A DNA stretch of 64,000 nt, taken from an uncultured Clostridia bacterium. Its GTDB lineage: Bacteria; Bacillota; Clostridia; Christensenellales; Borkfalkiaceae. The stretch lies in assembly GCA_944362555.1 (NCBI GenBank), contig CALVTL010000002.1, positions 38,242 to 102,241 on the forward strand, in the 5' to 3' direction. Positions 17,299-26,128 of this stretch are shown one piece after another (the stretch's first letter is position 1; each line of letters starts with the position of its first letter). Both the position numbers and the translations under genes were made by a program. The notes beneath the pieces are model-generated. The model saw nothing but the letters and a program-made list of their open reading frames with translations. It ran no database searches and had not been told where the DNA came from.

Positions 17299-18774
17299 AT
17301 GGGAAAGAAAAAATGGGTGAGCCTTGCAATGGCGTTTCTGATGGCGGGCACGCTGGCGGGGTGTGCGGACGGCGGCGGGAGCGGCAAAGTGGAGCTGCGC
17401 TTCTGGGCGAGCGGGATGCAAAGCTATACCGACTCGCTGCAGGAACTCACCGAACAGTTCAACGCGTCGCAGGACGAGATCACCGTAAAATTCCAGGTGC
17501 GCCCCGTAGACGGATATGCGGATACCTTGCAGAACGTGCTTTCGTTTTCCAGCGCGCCCGACGTATTTATCATGGGCGACCGCTATGTGAAGAAGTGGGC
17601 ACGAATGAACCTCATTGCACCTTTGAGCGAGGAGTTCGAGGCGGACAAGACGCTCGAAAAGGACGAGATCTGGCCGACGCTCGTGCAGCGTTTCCGCTAT
17701 GATACCGAGAAGAATATTTCGGAAGAGGATTCGGAGTTGTACGCGATCCCCATCGGGAACAATCCCTCCGTGATCTATTACAATCAGACGGCGTTTGAGC
17801 AGATGAACATCCGCGTCATCAGCAAGGACTATTCGGACGACCTGCCCGAGGAGGAAAAGCATGGCTTTTACCGCAGCGGCGAACAGGGGACGGTGCCCTC
17901 CAAAGACGAGACGCTTGTCTTTAACAACCGCATCCCGATGACGTGGGAGGAGCTCGTCGACCTCTCCATGTATCTGAACAGGTCGTACAATGCGGAGTCG
18001 CCCACCGATTGGGGATATTACTGCCATTGGTGGTTCAACTTCGGCTGGTCGGTCGGGGGGGACTGCATCGCCTACGACGAAGAGGAGCAGGTCTGGAAGT
18101 TCACGTTGGGCGATAAGACGAGAAAGACGAATGCCGAGGGTGTGGAGCTCCCGTCCATGTACGAGGCGCTGGAATTTTACATCAACATGATCCGCACGAA
18201 GGATCAGGGCGGCTGGCAGCTCATGCCCACCCAGAGCGATGTGGACGTTCTGGGCAACGACATCTATTTCATGACCGATCGTGTTGCCATGCTCGTCGAT
18301 GTGTCCGAAAAGATCTCCGTGTTCAAGGCGGATTGCACGTTTGACTGGGACATTGCGCCTATTCCAAAGCACAAGGACGGCGTGGCGGCGGGGCATTCGC
18401 AAGCGGACGGCATCGCTATCTGGGCGAAGACCGGGCACAAGGAGGCGGCGTACCGGTTCGCGCAGTTCATCGCCTCTGCCGACGCGCAGAAAAAACTTGC
18501 GGAGGACGGGCTGTTCGTCCCAAATCAGCGATCGGTCGCTTACAACGACGTGTACGACAAGACGGACATGGTGCCTGCCAATTCGCGGCTTCTGGCGGAA
18601 GTGAGCGAGTACGAGCGCCCGGGCGACTGGACGTATATGCCCGACGATGCGTGGATCAACGACTGGGCAGATCTTCTCAACACGCAGGTGCGCAACAATC
18701 AGATGTCGCTCGATGAGTTCTTTGAAACCGTCACCGACCGCGTCAACGTCACGCTCAAACGTTACCAGCAATGA
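17299..18774 (+). CDS. ABC sugar importer, substrate-binding lipoprotein
   Basis: About 491 residues. The signal peptide has a lipobox ending at Cys22 (GTLAGC), and the mature protein is a type 1 extracellular solute-binding protein (VELRFWASGMQSYTDSLQEL, EQFNASQDEITVKF, YAIPIGNNPSVIYYNQTAFE, then VAAGHSQADGIAIWAKTG near the C-terminus). It captures an oligosaccharide outside the membrane and hands it to the two permeases downstream. The start at 17299 follows AAAAGGAG; longer in-frame versions would run through the divergent regulator. Its stop overlaps the next start (ATGA at 18771). Ligand unknown; GH43 and GH2 enzymes nearby suggest a plant or host hemicellulose-type or beta-linked oligosaccharide. 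Confidence 0.93.
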   Translation: MGKKKWVSLAMAFLMAGTLAGCADGGGSGKVELRFWASGMQSYTDSLQELTEQFNASQDEITVKFQVRPVDGYADTLQNVLSFSSAPDVFIMGDRYVKKWARMNLIAPLSEEFEADKTLEKDEIWPTLVQRFRYDTEKNISEEDSELYAIPIGNNPSVIYYNQTAFEQMNIRVISKDYSDDLPEEEKHGFYRSGEQGTVPSKDETLVFNNRIPMTWEELVDLSMYLNRSYNAESPTDWGYYCHWWFNFGWSVGGDCIAYDEEEQVWKFTLGDKTRKTNAEGVELPSMYEALEFYINMIRTKDQGGWQLMPTQSDVDVLGNDIYFMTDRVAMLVDVSEKISVFKADCTFDWDIAPIPKHKDGVAAGHSQADGIAIWAKTGHKEAAYRFAQFIASADAQKKLAEDGLFVPNQRSVAYNDVYDKTDMVPANSRLLAEVSEYERPGDWTYMPDDAWINDWADLLNTQVRNNQMSLDEFFETVTDRVNVTLKRYQQ

Positions 18775-19697
18775 AAGAACAAAACAGGCAAAAATCAGGC
18801 AATAAGGGAATGCGCGGGGAGCATATCGCAGGGCTTTTGATGGTGAGTCCGCCCGTCATCGGGTTTCTGATGTTTGGGCTCATCCCCATCTGCATCTCCT
18901 TTGCGTTGAGCTTCGTACGGCTCAATTCCTACGATATTTCCCGATCGCAGTTCGTGGGACTCTCCAACTTTTCCTTTATCTTTGAGGACGAGCGGTTCTG
19001 GCGCTCCATTAAGAATACCCTGCTTTATTCGTTGAGTATGCCCGTTACGCTCATTCTGTCCCTTGGCGTTGCCGTATTGCTTGAAAAGATCCGTGTGTTC
19101 AAAAAGCTGTTCCGCGTCATCTATTTTCTCCCGTACATCCTCTCGGGTGTCGCCGTTTCCACCATGTGGAAGTGGATGCTGGATACCAACTACGGCATCG
19201 TCAACGACATCCTCGTCGCCCTCGGCGCGGGAAGGGTGGAGTGGCTGACGTCGGAGGCGTACTTCATGCTCACGATGATCCTTATCTCCATCTGGGGCGG
19301 AATGTGTATGAACATCGTATTCTTCATGTCTGCGCTCGCCAATGTCAACGACGAGCTCTACGAGGCGGCGGAGATCGACGGCGCGGGGCGGTTCACCAAA
19401 TTTTTTAAGATCACGCTCCCGCTCATTTCCCCCACGACGTTCTATCTGCTCATCACGGGGTTTATTGGCGTTTTGCAGACGTTCGTCAATTTCCAGATCA
19501 TGGGCGGCGATAACGGAGGCCCCAACGAAGCAGGGCTCACCGTCGTGTTCTATCTCTATAATATGGCATTCCGCGATACCATCTCCTACGGGATGGGGTA
19601 TGCCAGCGCGACGGCATGGGTGCTCGGCGTCTTTATCATCCTGCTTACGGTCGGAAACTTTATTCTCTCGAAGAGGTGGGTGTATTCCGATGACTAA
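18771..19697 (+). CDS. ABC sugar importer permease, MalF/UgpA type
   Basis: 308 residues with six membrane helices. The EAA loop that contacts the ATPase reads YEAAEIDGAGRFTKFFKITL. The family N-terminus MVSPPVIGFLMFGLIPICIS is present. It overlaps the binding-protein stop by 4 nt and the next permease by 8 nt, so the three importer genes are translationally coupled. No ATP-binding subunit gene is present in the locus; as known for several Bacillota sugar importers, a shared MsmX/MsmK-type ATPase encoded elsewhere would energise it. Confidence 0.95.
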   Translation: MKEQNRQKSGNKGMRGEHIAGLLMVSPPVIGFLMFGLIPICISFALSFVRLNSYDISRSQFVGLSNFSFIFEDERFWRSIKNTLLYSLSMPVTLILSLGVAVLLEKIRVFKKLFRVIYFLPYILSGVAVSTMWKWMLDTNYGIVNDILVALGAGRVEWLTSEAYFMLTMILISIWGGMCMNIVFFMSALANVNDELYEAAEIDGAGRFTKFFKITLPLISPTTFYLLITGFIGVLQTFVNFQIMGGDNGGPNEAGLTVVFYLYNMAFRDTISYGMGYASATAWVLGVFIILLTVGNFILSKRWVYSDD

Positions 19698-20559
19698 AGC
19701 CGACAAAGTAAGGAGTGCCACGGTGCAGAACCGCATCGTCAAGACGGTCGTCTATTGCATTCTGACGGTCTATGCCTTCATCCTGCTCTTTCCGTTTTAT
19801 ATCATCCTCATCTCCGCCCTGCGGCCGTCGATGGAGTCGTACAACGTTCCGTTTTTATACTACATCCGCGAATTTGACGTCACGGGCTTTGTGGAGATCT
19901 TCACCGTCGACATCTACGGAATTTCCTTCGTGCGGTCCTTTTTCAACACGCTGCTCTATGTTATCCCGCCGACGGTGGTGGGACTGCTCGTTTCGGCGAT
20001 CGCGGGGTTTGCCTTCTCCAAGCTGCGTTTCCCGGGGAAGAACGTCATTTTCTACGGACTTCTGATGACCATGATGATCCCGGGGACGGTGACGATGATC
20101 CCGACTTTCATGATCTTCAACGGGCTCAACTGGATCGACACGCCGCTCCCGCTCATGATCCCGGGGATGTTCGGCGGCGCGGGCACCATCTTCTTTATGC
20201 GGCAGTATTTCAAGGGCATCCCCACTTCGCTCATCGATGCCGCCAAGATCGACGGCATGGGGTATCTGCGCATCTTTTTCGTCATCATGGCGCCGCTCTC
20301 CGCGCCCGTTCTCATCGCATTCGGGCTGATGAGCTTTGTCGGGGGCTTCAACGATTACTTCGGTCCGCTGCTCTATCTGTACTCTCCCGAAAAATACACG
20401 CTGCAGATTGCGCTCAAATTTGCGACTTCGGCGGGAGGGAGCGACGTTCAGCTCGATATGTCTGCCTGCATCGTGACGATGCTCCCCATTCTGTTGCTGT
20501 ACATCTTTTTTCAGAGATACTTCATTCGCGGGATCGCACTTTCCGGGATCAAAGGATAG
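19690..20559 (+). CDS. ABC sugar importer permease, MalG/UgpE type
   Basis: About 289 residues, six membrane helices, with the ATPase-contacting loop IDAAKIDGMGYLRIFFVIMA. The N-terminal stretch YCILTVYAFILLFPFYIILI is the usual first helix. The ATG at 19690 is inside the end of the previous permease; an in-frame extension upstream lies in that gene and lacks family similarity. With 17299 and 18771 it forms the carbohydrate uptake (CUT1-type) importer. Confidence 0.95.
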   Translation: MTKADKVRSATVQNRIVKTVVYCILTVYAFILLFPFYIILISALRPSMESYNVPFLYYIREFDVTGFVEIFTVDIYGISFVRSFFNTLLYVIPPTVVGLLVSAIAGFAFSKLRFPGKNVIFYGLLMTMMIPGTVTMIPTFMIFNGLNWIDTPLPLMIPGMFGGAGTIFFMRQYFKGIPTSLIDAAKIDGMGYLRIFFVIMAPLSAPVLIAFGLMSFVGGFNDYFGPLLYLYSPEKYTLQIALKFATSAGGSDVQLDMSACIVTMLPILLLYIFFQRYFIRGIALSGIKG

Positions 20560-20574
20560 CAAAGGAGAACCATC

Positions 20575-22269
20575 ATGAAAAGAATTTTATGCATGACGCT
20601 GGCGTCACTCATGACGTTGACCGCTGCGGCGGGCTGCGCGGGCGGCGCGGCGGAGCTGCCTTTTTACGATGAAACGGGCGAGGTCAACAACCATCTCTTT
20701 TATAAGAACGAGTTGACTCATCAGGGCGCCGACCCGAGCTGCATTTATGTGGAAGAGGGGGAGGGCGCAGGGTACTTTTACCTGTATACGACGAGCGACG
20801 GCATGATGAATAAGGGATTTTACGGTTGGCGGTCGAAAAACATGAACGACTGGGAGTCGGTCGGCATCGTCTTTGCGCCCGAGGAGGACGCACTGTGCCG
20901 CGACTACTATTGGGCTCCCGAGGTCATCTACAACGAAAGGGACGGGCTGTATTACCTCTATTACAGCGCCAGGAGGGGCGACTATGTGATGAAGCCGACA
21001 GGCGACATCGAGTATCTGACGATGGGCGTCGCCTATTCCCGATCGCCCGCAGGGCCCTTCGTGCAGTGGGAGGGGGTCAACGCGCTGGGAGAGATCATGA
21101 CCGTGCGCGACGAACTCATGAACTTCCAGGCGCACCTCGGCACCGACTATCACTGGTGCACTATCGATGCAAGTCCGTTCATCGACGACGACGGACAGCT
21201 CTATCTCTACTTTTCGCAGTCGCATCCGACGGACGGCAGTAAGACGGGGCTTTACGGCGTAAAGATGCTGGACGCGGTCACGCCCGACTATTCCACGGTG
21301 AAGCAGCTCACGCGGGCGGGGTTCACCGACCTTACGAATTTTGTTTCGGCGGATTTTGAAACGGGGTCCTCCGTCAACGAGGCGCCGTTCATGCTGCGGC
21401 ACGGAGACAAGTACTATCTGACCTATTCCTGCTACGGTTATACCGATCCGCGCTACAGGGTCTGCATGGCGGTCGCCGATGCGCCGCTCGGCGATTTTGT
21501 CAAACCGCAGGGAGAGTTTGGCAATCCCATCCTTGGAAAGGAGACGTACTTCGACCACATGAGCGGGACGGGGCACCACTGCTTTGTGGAAGCGGGGGAG
21601 CAGCTCTACATCGTCTATCACGCGCACGCCGGCCGCGGCTATGCGGAGCAGTCCGACCGCTCGATCGCCTTTGACGAGGCGCTCTTCCTGTCCGATACGG
21701 CGCTCGGATATGACGTGCTGCACGTCAACGGTCCCACCTATTCGGTGCAGCCGCTGCCCGCCGTCTTTTCGGGATATGCAAAGGATATGTCGGGGGCGAA
21801 GGTCACGCTCACCAACGTCGTCTCGGGCGGAGCGGAGCTCCTTACCGACGGCGCCGTGACCATCCATCCCTACGATCTCGGCCGCGAGGTGCGCGTGGAC
21901 GGAAGTACGGTCGTTACCATCGAATTTGAAACACCCAAGACGATCGCGGCGGTCATGGTCTACAACAGCGCGGAGATCAGCTATGCGTTCGACAAGATCG
22001 ACCGCATCGACCTGTACGTCGATGGTGCGTCGCTTCCCTCCGGTTCGCCTTACCGCGGCATCGGCGTGCTTCGTGCGGAGAACGTTGCCTTCCCGCCCGA
22101 TTGTTTCATGGAGGATATTTTTATCCGTCCGGGCGGTGCGGCGATCTGTGAATTCAACGAAGTCCCCGTCAGAAAGGTCGTGATCGAGATTTCCTCCAAA
22201 TTCTTTAAGGAGGCAGATGACGCGACGATCGCGCTTTCGGAGATCGCGGTTCTTGCAAGGAGGTCGTAA
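20575..22269 (+). CDS. Glycoside hydrolase family 43-like lipoprotein with C-terminal discoidin-like domain
   Basis: 564 residues. The lipobox ends at Cys21 (AAAGC), so the enzyme is anchored outside the cell. A five-bladed beta-propeller is suggested by repeated YLYY/YLYF strands. The GH43 triad is visible: general base D53 in GADPSCIY, the middle Asp D198 in TIDASPFIDDDG, and the acid Glu E269 in VNEAPFML. Residues from ~400 resemble a galactose-binding/discoidin-like domain (VTIEFETPKTIAAVMVYNSA). GH43 enzymes release L-arabinofuranose, xylose or galactose. It directly follows the permeases (15 nt) behind AAAGGAG and presumably acts on the glycan before import. Confidence 0.85.
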   Translation: MKRILCMTLASLMTLTAAAGCAGGAAELPFYDETGEVNNHLFYKNELTHQGADPSCIYVEEGEGAGYFYLYTTSDGMMNKGFYGWRSKNMNDWESVGIVFAPEEDALCRDYYWAPEVIYNERDGLYYLYYSARRGDYVMKPTGDIEYLTMGVAYSRSPAGPFVQWEGVNALGEIMTVRDELMNFQAHLGTDYHWCTIDASPFIDDDGQLYLYFSQSHPTDGSKTGLYGVKMLDAVTPDYSTVKQLTRAGFTDLTNFVSADFETGSSVNEAPFMLRHGDKYYLTYSCYGYTDPRYRVCMAVADAPLGDFVKPQGEFGNPILGKETYFDHMSGTGHHCFVEAGEQLYIVYHAHAGRGYAEQSDRSIAFDEALFLSDTALGYDVLHVNGPTYSVQPLPAVFSGYAKDMSGAKVTLTNVVSGGAELLTDGAVTIHPYDLGREVRVDGSTVVTIEFETPKTIAAVMVYNSAEISYAFDKIDRIDLYVDGASLPSGSPYRGIGVLRAENVAFPPDCFMEDIFIRPGGAAICEFNEVPVRKVVIEISSKFFKEADDATIALSEIAVLARRS

Positions 22270-22270
22270 G

Positions 22271-23554
22271 ATGAAAAAACAGGCGGCATTCGGGATAGTT
22301 CTGACGATGTGCATCGCTATGGCGGGGTTCTCCGCTTGCGGCACGCGCGACGCGGGACTGGCGCCCTATACCTTTGAGCCCATCGTGTATGATTACGATT
22401 ACAACGATTGGCGGAAATTGGAGACGGACGCCGAGGTCACCGTTGACGGAAAGCTGGACGAGCCGTTCTGGGAGGCGCAGCGCGAGCTCTCCTTCGGCGC
22501 GGGCGACATCATGACGCATACGACGACATACCTGACGGACAAGGGCGTCTATATCGGAATGTATATCGAGGACCAATTCGTGTTTTCCAATCCCGAACGC
22601 GACGATTGGCGCAACACGAGCATCGAGCTGCACCTCGCCGCGGGCACGGCGGTGTCCCGCAACGAGGCGGTGCAGATCCGCGTGGAGGCACACAACCGTA
22701 CGGGCGTTTTAGAGGGCGTCAGCTTTGAAACAGATCCCTATGGCTGGGTGTGGGGATATGTGCCCTATTACAGCAGGGCATGGGTGGATGGGACAATCAA
22801 TTCCGATGCCTGCAAGGGGGTCTCCTTCGAGGTGTTCGTCCCGTGGAGCTCCATCGGGATGGAGAGGAAGGGGGACGTGTTGCTTCTTCCCGCATACAAT
22901 CATACCGAGGGATATGAGATGGAGGACGGCGTACAGCGCCTTCACTTGCAGGCATCGGGCGACATGAACGATCCGACGACCTATCTGCCCTTCGGTGAGG
23001 ATGGCTATCTCGGCGTCAACGAGGAGCCGGACGATGTCCTCGGTCAGGCGGCGAGCGGCCGCATGGCGACGTCCGGATGGGATATGTCCGAAAAGGGGCG
23101 ATCCGTCGCAAGGACGACGCGCGGCGGACAGCAGTTCACCTTCTTCAAGCAGATGGGGGAACGCACGGAGTATACGGCGACGGCGACCATCTCGGACGTG
23201 GAACTTGTCGCTGCCGAGGGGAAGGCGGGCATCATCTGCGGGCACAATCAAAAGGTCTGGCTCGTTGCCTTTCTTGTGTTCAAGGAGACGGGATATTCGC
23301 TCGACTTCGTGACGATGGACGACTACGGCTGGTACTACGGTGCGTCCTACCCGGTCGATGCCGCAAAGTGTCTGACGGAGGAGGGCTGCGTCCTCTCGGT
23401 GGAGCGCAGCGGGAATCTTGTCAGGGTGTATCTCGACGGCGCGCTCGTCTGCGAACTTGAAAGCGATGCGCTTTCGGCTGCGGGGTGCTCGGGCTTCTTC
23501 ACCATTGACGCAAAGGTGACGTACAGCGCATATACCTGTACTTACGAGAAATAA
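22271..23554 (+). CDS. CBM9-like lipoprotein with a LamG-like module
   Basis: About 427 residues. The signal peptide ends at a lipobox Cys23 (FSAC). Residues ~45-250 look like a CBM9-type carbohydrate-binding domain: VTVDGKLDEPFW, GVYIGMYIEDQF, NTSIELHLAA and VSFEVFVPWSSIGM. The remaining part repeats the ~170-residue module seen three times in the lipoprotein at 14058 (GIICGHNQKVWLVAF, then LVRVYLDGALVCEL and GFFTIDA). The ATG at 22271 has AAGGAGG 7 nt upstream, inside the end of the GH43-like gene. No catalytic residues are seen. Likely a surface glycan-binding component of this uptake locus. Confidence 0.75.
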   Translation: MKKQAAFGIVLTMCIAMAGFSACGTRDAGLAPYTFEPIVYDYDYNDWRKLETDAEVTVDGKLDEPFWEAQRELSFGAGDIMTHTTTYLTDKGVYIGMYIEDQFVFSNPERDDWRNTSIELHLAAGTAVSRNEAVQIRVEAHNRTGVLEGVSFETDPYGWVWGYVPYYSRAWVDGTINSDACKGVSFEVFVPWSSIGMERKGDVLLLPAYNHTEGYEMEDGVQRLHLQASGDMNDPTTYLPFGEDGYLGVNEEPDDVLGQAASGRMATSGWDMSEKGRSVARTTRGGQQFTFFKQMGERTEYTATATISDVELVAAEGKAGIICGHNQKVWLVAFLVFKETGYSLDFVTMDDYGWYYGASYPVDAAKCLTEEGCVLSVERSGNLVRVYLDGALVCELESDALSAAGCSGFFTIDAKVTYSAYTCTYEK

Positions 23555-23569
23555 GAGGGAAAAATAGGT

Positions 23570-26125
23570 ATGAACAGGATCCGTCCGTTGAATGTTCCGT
23601 CTATGGACGAAGTGGAAAAACGCAGCGTTATGCCCGTTACGAGCCCGTTTGAATTTCCATCGCAGCGGGTGGAACTGAAACGAGGGATGGGAGCGCCTCT
23701 TCCTCCGGCGGGCGGTCGTGCGCTCTCTCTGAACGGGACGTGGGAGCTTGTGTCCGACGGTTTGACCGAGCTGCGCACCGACCCTACAAGGGAATGGGAG
23801 GACGCCGTCGCTTATCCCGTCCCCGGGAGCGTCCACACGGCGCTCTTCGGGGCGGGCGTCATTCCCGACCCGTTGGTCGGCTGCAACGACCGCATCGCCA
23901 GGGAATATAGCTATAAAGTGTGGTGGGCAAAGAGAAAGTTTTCCTATGATTTTTCGCTGCGGCAGCCGCAGCTCTGCTTTGACGGCGTGTGCTATTCGGC
24001 GCACTTTTATCTGAACGGACACTATCTGGGCAGCCACCGCGGAATGTTCACCAGGGCGGTCTTTGCGGTGGAGGACTTTTTACAGGCGGAGAACGTGCTT
24101 GTCGTCAAGATCGATAACGCGCCCTCTCTTCCGCGCGAATATTCGCAGGACGCGGGGTATGACGACGGATGGAAGTTCGGCACTGTCATCAACTGCGTCT
24201 ATGGTTGGCACTATGCGAGCATCCCTTCTCGCGGGATCTGGGCGTCCGTCCGCCTGGAGGAGCGGCACGGCATGGAGGCGGAACGACCCTTTCTCTATAC
24301 CGTGGACGCAGCGGCGGGGGAGGCGGGGCTGTATCTGCGCACAAAGATGCGCGGCACGTTCCGCCTCGTTATACGCCCGCTGAATTTTCCGGGGTCGGAA
24401 TGGTCGGCGGAAATGCCCGTCGATACGCACGGGGACGGCTATCTGCATCTTCGGTTCCGCATTCCCGAGGCACGGGCTTGGTGGCCGAACGGATACGGCG
24501 AACAAAATCTCTATCTCGCGCAGATCGCGCTGACGGCGGAGGACGGCGAAACGCTCGCGTTTACGGAGCAATTCGGGCTTCGTACCGTGCGGATGCTCCC
24601 CGATACGCAGCCTGTAGACAAAAACCGTTATCTCTGGCAGATGTGCATCAACGGGCGCAAGCTGTTCATGAAGGGGACGAACTGGTGCACCATTGACGCG
24701 CTTTTGCGCTTTGAGCCCGCGCGCTATGAGCGGCTTCTGACGCTCGCCAAGGAGGAAAACCTCTGCGTCCTGCGGGCGTGGGGCGGGGGAATGCCGGAGA
24801 GCGATGTCTTTTACGATCTGTGCGATAAGTTGGGACTCATGGTCTTTCAGGAGTGGCCGACGGCATGGGACAGTGACAAGACGCAGCCGCAGGACGAACT
24901 GCGCGCGACGGCGATCGAGCACACCATCCGTTTGCGCAACAGACCCTCCCTCGTTCTGTGGGCGGGAGGGAACGAGTCCTCGGAGGCGCGCAGCCCGAAT
25001 ATGCGGGAGATGCTCCGCATCGCCTATGCCTATGACGGGACGCGCCCCTTCCACCGCACCTCGCCGTGCGGGGCGGGTTCCATGCATAGTTACATCACCT
25101 ATTGGTTTCAACAGGGGCTGGACGCGTCGCTGCAGCTCTCCGACACTTTTCTGGGCGAATACGGCATGGCGTCTGCAAGCAACCTTGAGAGCATCTATAA
25201 GTATCTCCCCGAAAGAGAGCGGGGCGAATGGGATATTTACGGAAAACATAACGCATTTGTCCATCACACGCCGCGCTTCAATCAGTTTGTGGAATGGCCG
25301 TACGGGGAGAACGACATCACCTATCTCACGCAGTATCTGGGCTGTTTTTACGATGATGCCACGATGGGGCACTTCGTGACAGGCACGCAGCTCGCTCAGG
25401 CGACCGTGCTACGCCATCCCATCGAGCGCTTTCGCAGCGCTTATCCCGATTCCACGGGCATCTGCTATTATAAGCTCAACGATGTCTATCCGGGCTGTTC
25501 GTGGTCCACGGTGGATTATTATGGTGAGGCAAAGCTTTCGCACTATCTTGTAAAACAGGCATTCGCGCCCGTTCACGGGTGCGTCGTCACGGGCTCCGTC
25601 GATGTCGGTCCGCAGACGACGCTCCCCGTCGTTTTGCTGGATGACGGGATGCGCGCAAGGGGCAGCGTGACGCTCTGTGTCTATAACGGGGCGCTTGAAA
25701 AATGCAAAACGATAAGTTATCCCATCCCGCCTATTCACACGGAAACAACGCTCCTCGGGAAATTGGATTTCTATGACGTGGATACAAAAGGACTGTTGTT
25801 CGTGACGGTGGAGGTCGTGGGTGAGGACGGGACGCTGTTTGACGCGACGTTCTACTGGTTCAATTTTCAGAGCGACGGCGGCTGTATGTTCCGCCTGCCC
25901 GAGGGCTGTGCCGCGTGGTCGGTGCTCGACGAGGAGCATATCCTTGTGCGCAATGCGGGCGAACTTCCGCTTGTCGGGGTCATTGTCGACCGTCCCGGGC
26001 ACAACGATGAGTTTCTTGCGTCGGACGGCGTGTTCTGGCTGCATGGCGGCGGGTCGCGCGTGGTGCGCGTCAGCCATACGCAGGGGCTCAGGCTGCGGGC
26101 GTGGAATTGTCGCTGGGAGGATTGA
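23570..26125 (+). CDS. GH2 beta-mannosidase-like glycosidase
   Basis: 851 residues without a signal peptide, so cytoplasmic. It has the GH2 layout: jelly-roll sugar-binding domain (GTWELVSDG, VCYSAHFYLNGHYLGSHRGM), immunoglobulin-like domain, then a TIM barrel. The acid/base is E469 in WAGGNESSEARSP and the likely nucleophile E530 in TFLGEYGMAS, the latter close to the GEYGM/SEFGM form of beta-mannosidases. WWPNGYGEQNLY is also typical of that branch. It would cleave non-reducing beta-mannosides or related beta-glycosides after import. It is 15 nt after the CBM9-like gene and 3 nt before the next GH2 gene, so all are in one operon. Confidence 0.85.
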   Translation: MNRIRPLNVPSMDEVEKRSVMPVTSPFEFPSQRVELKRGMGAPLPPAGGRALSLNGTWELVSDGLTELRTDPTREWEDAVAYPVPGSVHTALFGAGVIPDPLVGCNDRIAREYSYKVWWAKRKFSYDFSLRQPQLCFDGVCYSAHFYLNGHYLGSHRGMFTRAVFAVEDFLQAENVLVVKIDNAPSLPREYSQDAGYDDGWKFGTVINCVYGWHYASIPSRGIWASVRLEERHGMEAERPFLYTVDAAAGEAGLYLRTKMRGTFRLVIRPLNFPGSEWSAEMPVDTHGDGYLHLRFRIPEARAWWPNGYGEQNLYLAQIALTAEDGETLAFTEQFGLRTVRMLPDTQPVDKNRYLWQMCINGRKLFMKGTNWCTIDALLRFEPARYERLLTLAKEENLCVLRAWGGGMPESDVFYDLCDKLGLMVFQEWPTAWDSDKTQPQDELRATAIEHTIRLRNRPSLVLWAGGNESSEARSPNMREMLRIAYAYDGTRPFHRTSPCGAGSMHSYITYWFQQGLDASLQLSDTFLGEYGMASASNLESIYKYLPERERGEWDIYGKHNAFVHHTPRFNQFVEWPYGENDITYLTQYLGCFYDDATMGHFVTGTQLAQATVLRHPIERFRSAYPDSTGICYYKLNDVYPGCSWSTVDYYGEAKLSHYLVKQAFAPVHGCVVTGSVDVGPQTTLPVVLLDDGMRARGSVTLCVYNGALEKCKTISYPIPPIHTETTLLGKLDFYDVDTKGLLFVTVEVVGEDGTLFDATFYWFNFQSDGGCMFRLPEGCAAWSVLDEEHILVRNAGELPLVGVIVDRPGHNDEFLASDGVFWLHGGGSRVVRVSHTQGLRLRAWNCRWED

Positions 26126-26128
26126 ACG

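Noticed and set aside
17018-18774. Longer N-terminus for the solute-binding protein
   Set aside because: The upstream in-frame part lies antisense to the AraC gene and lacks a signal peptide; the ATG at 17299 gives a perfect lipoprotein signal with a good ribosome binding site.
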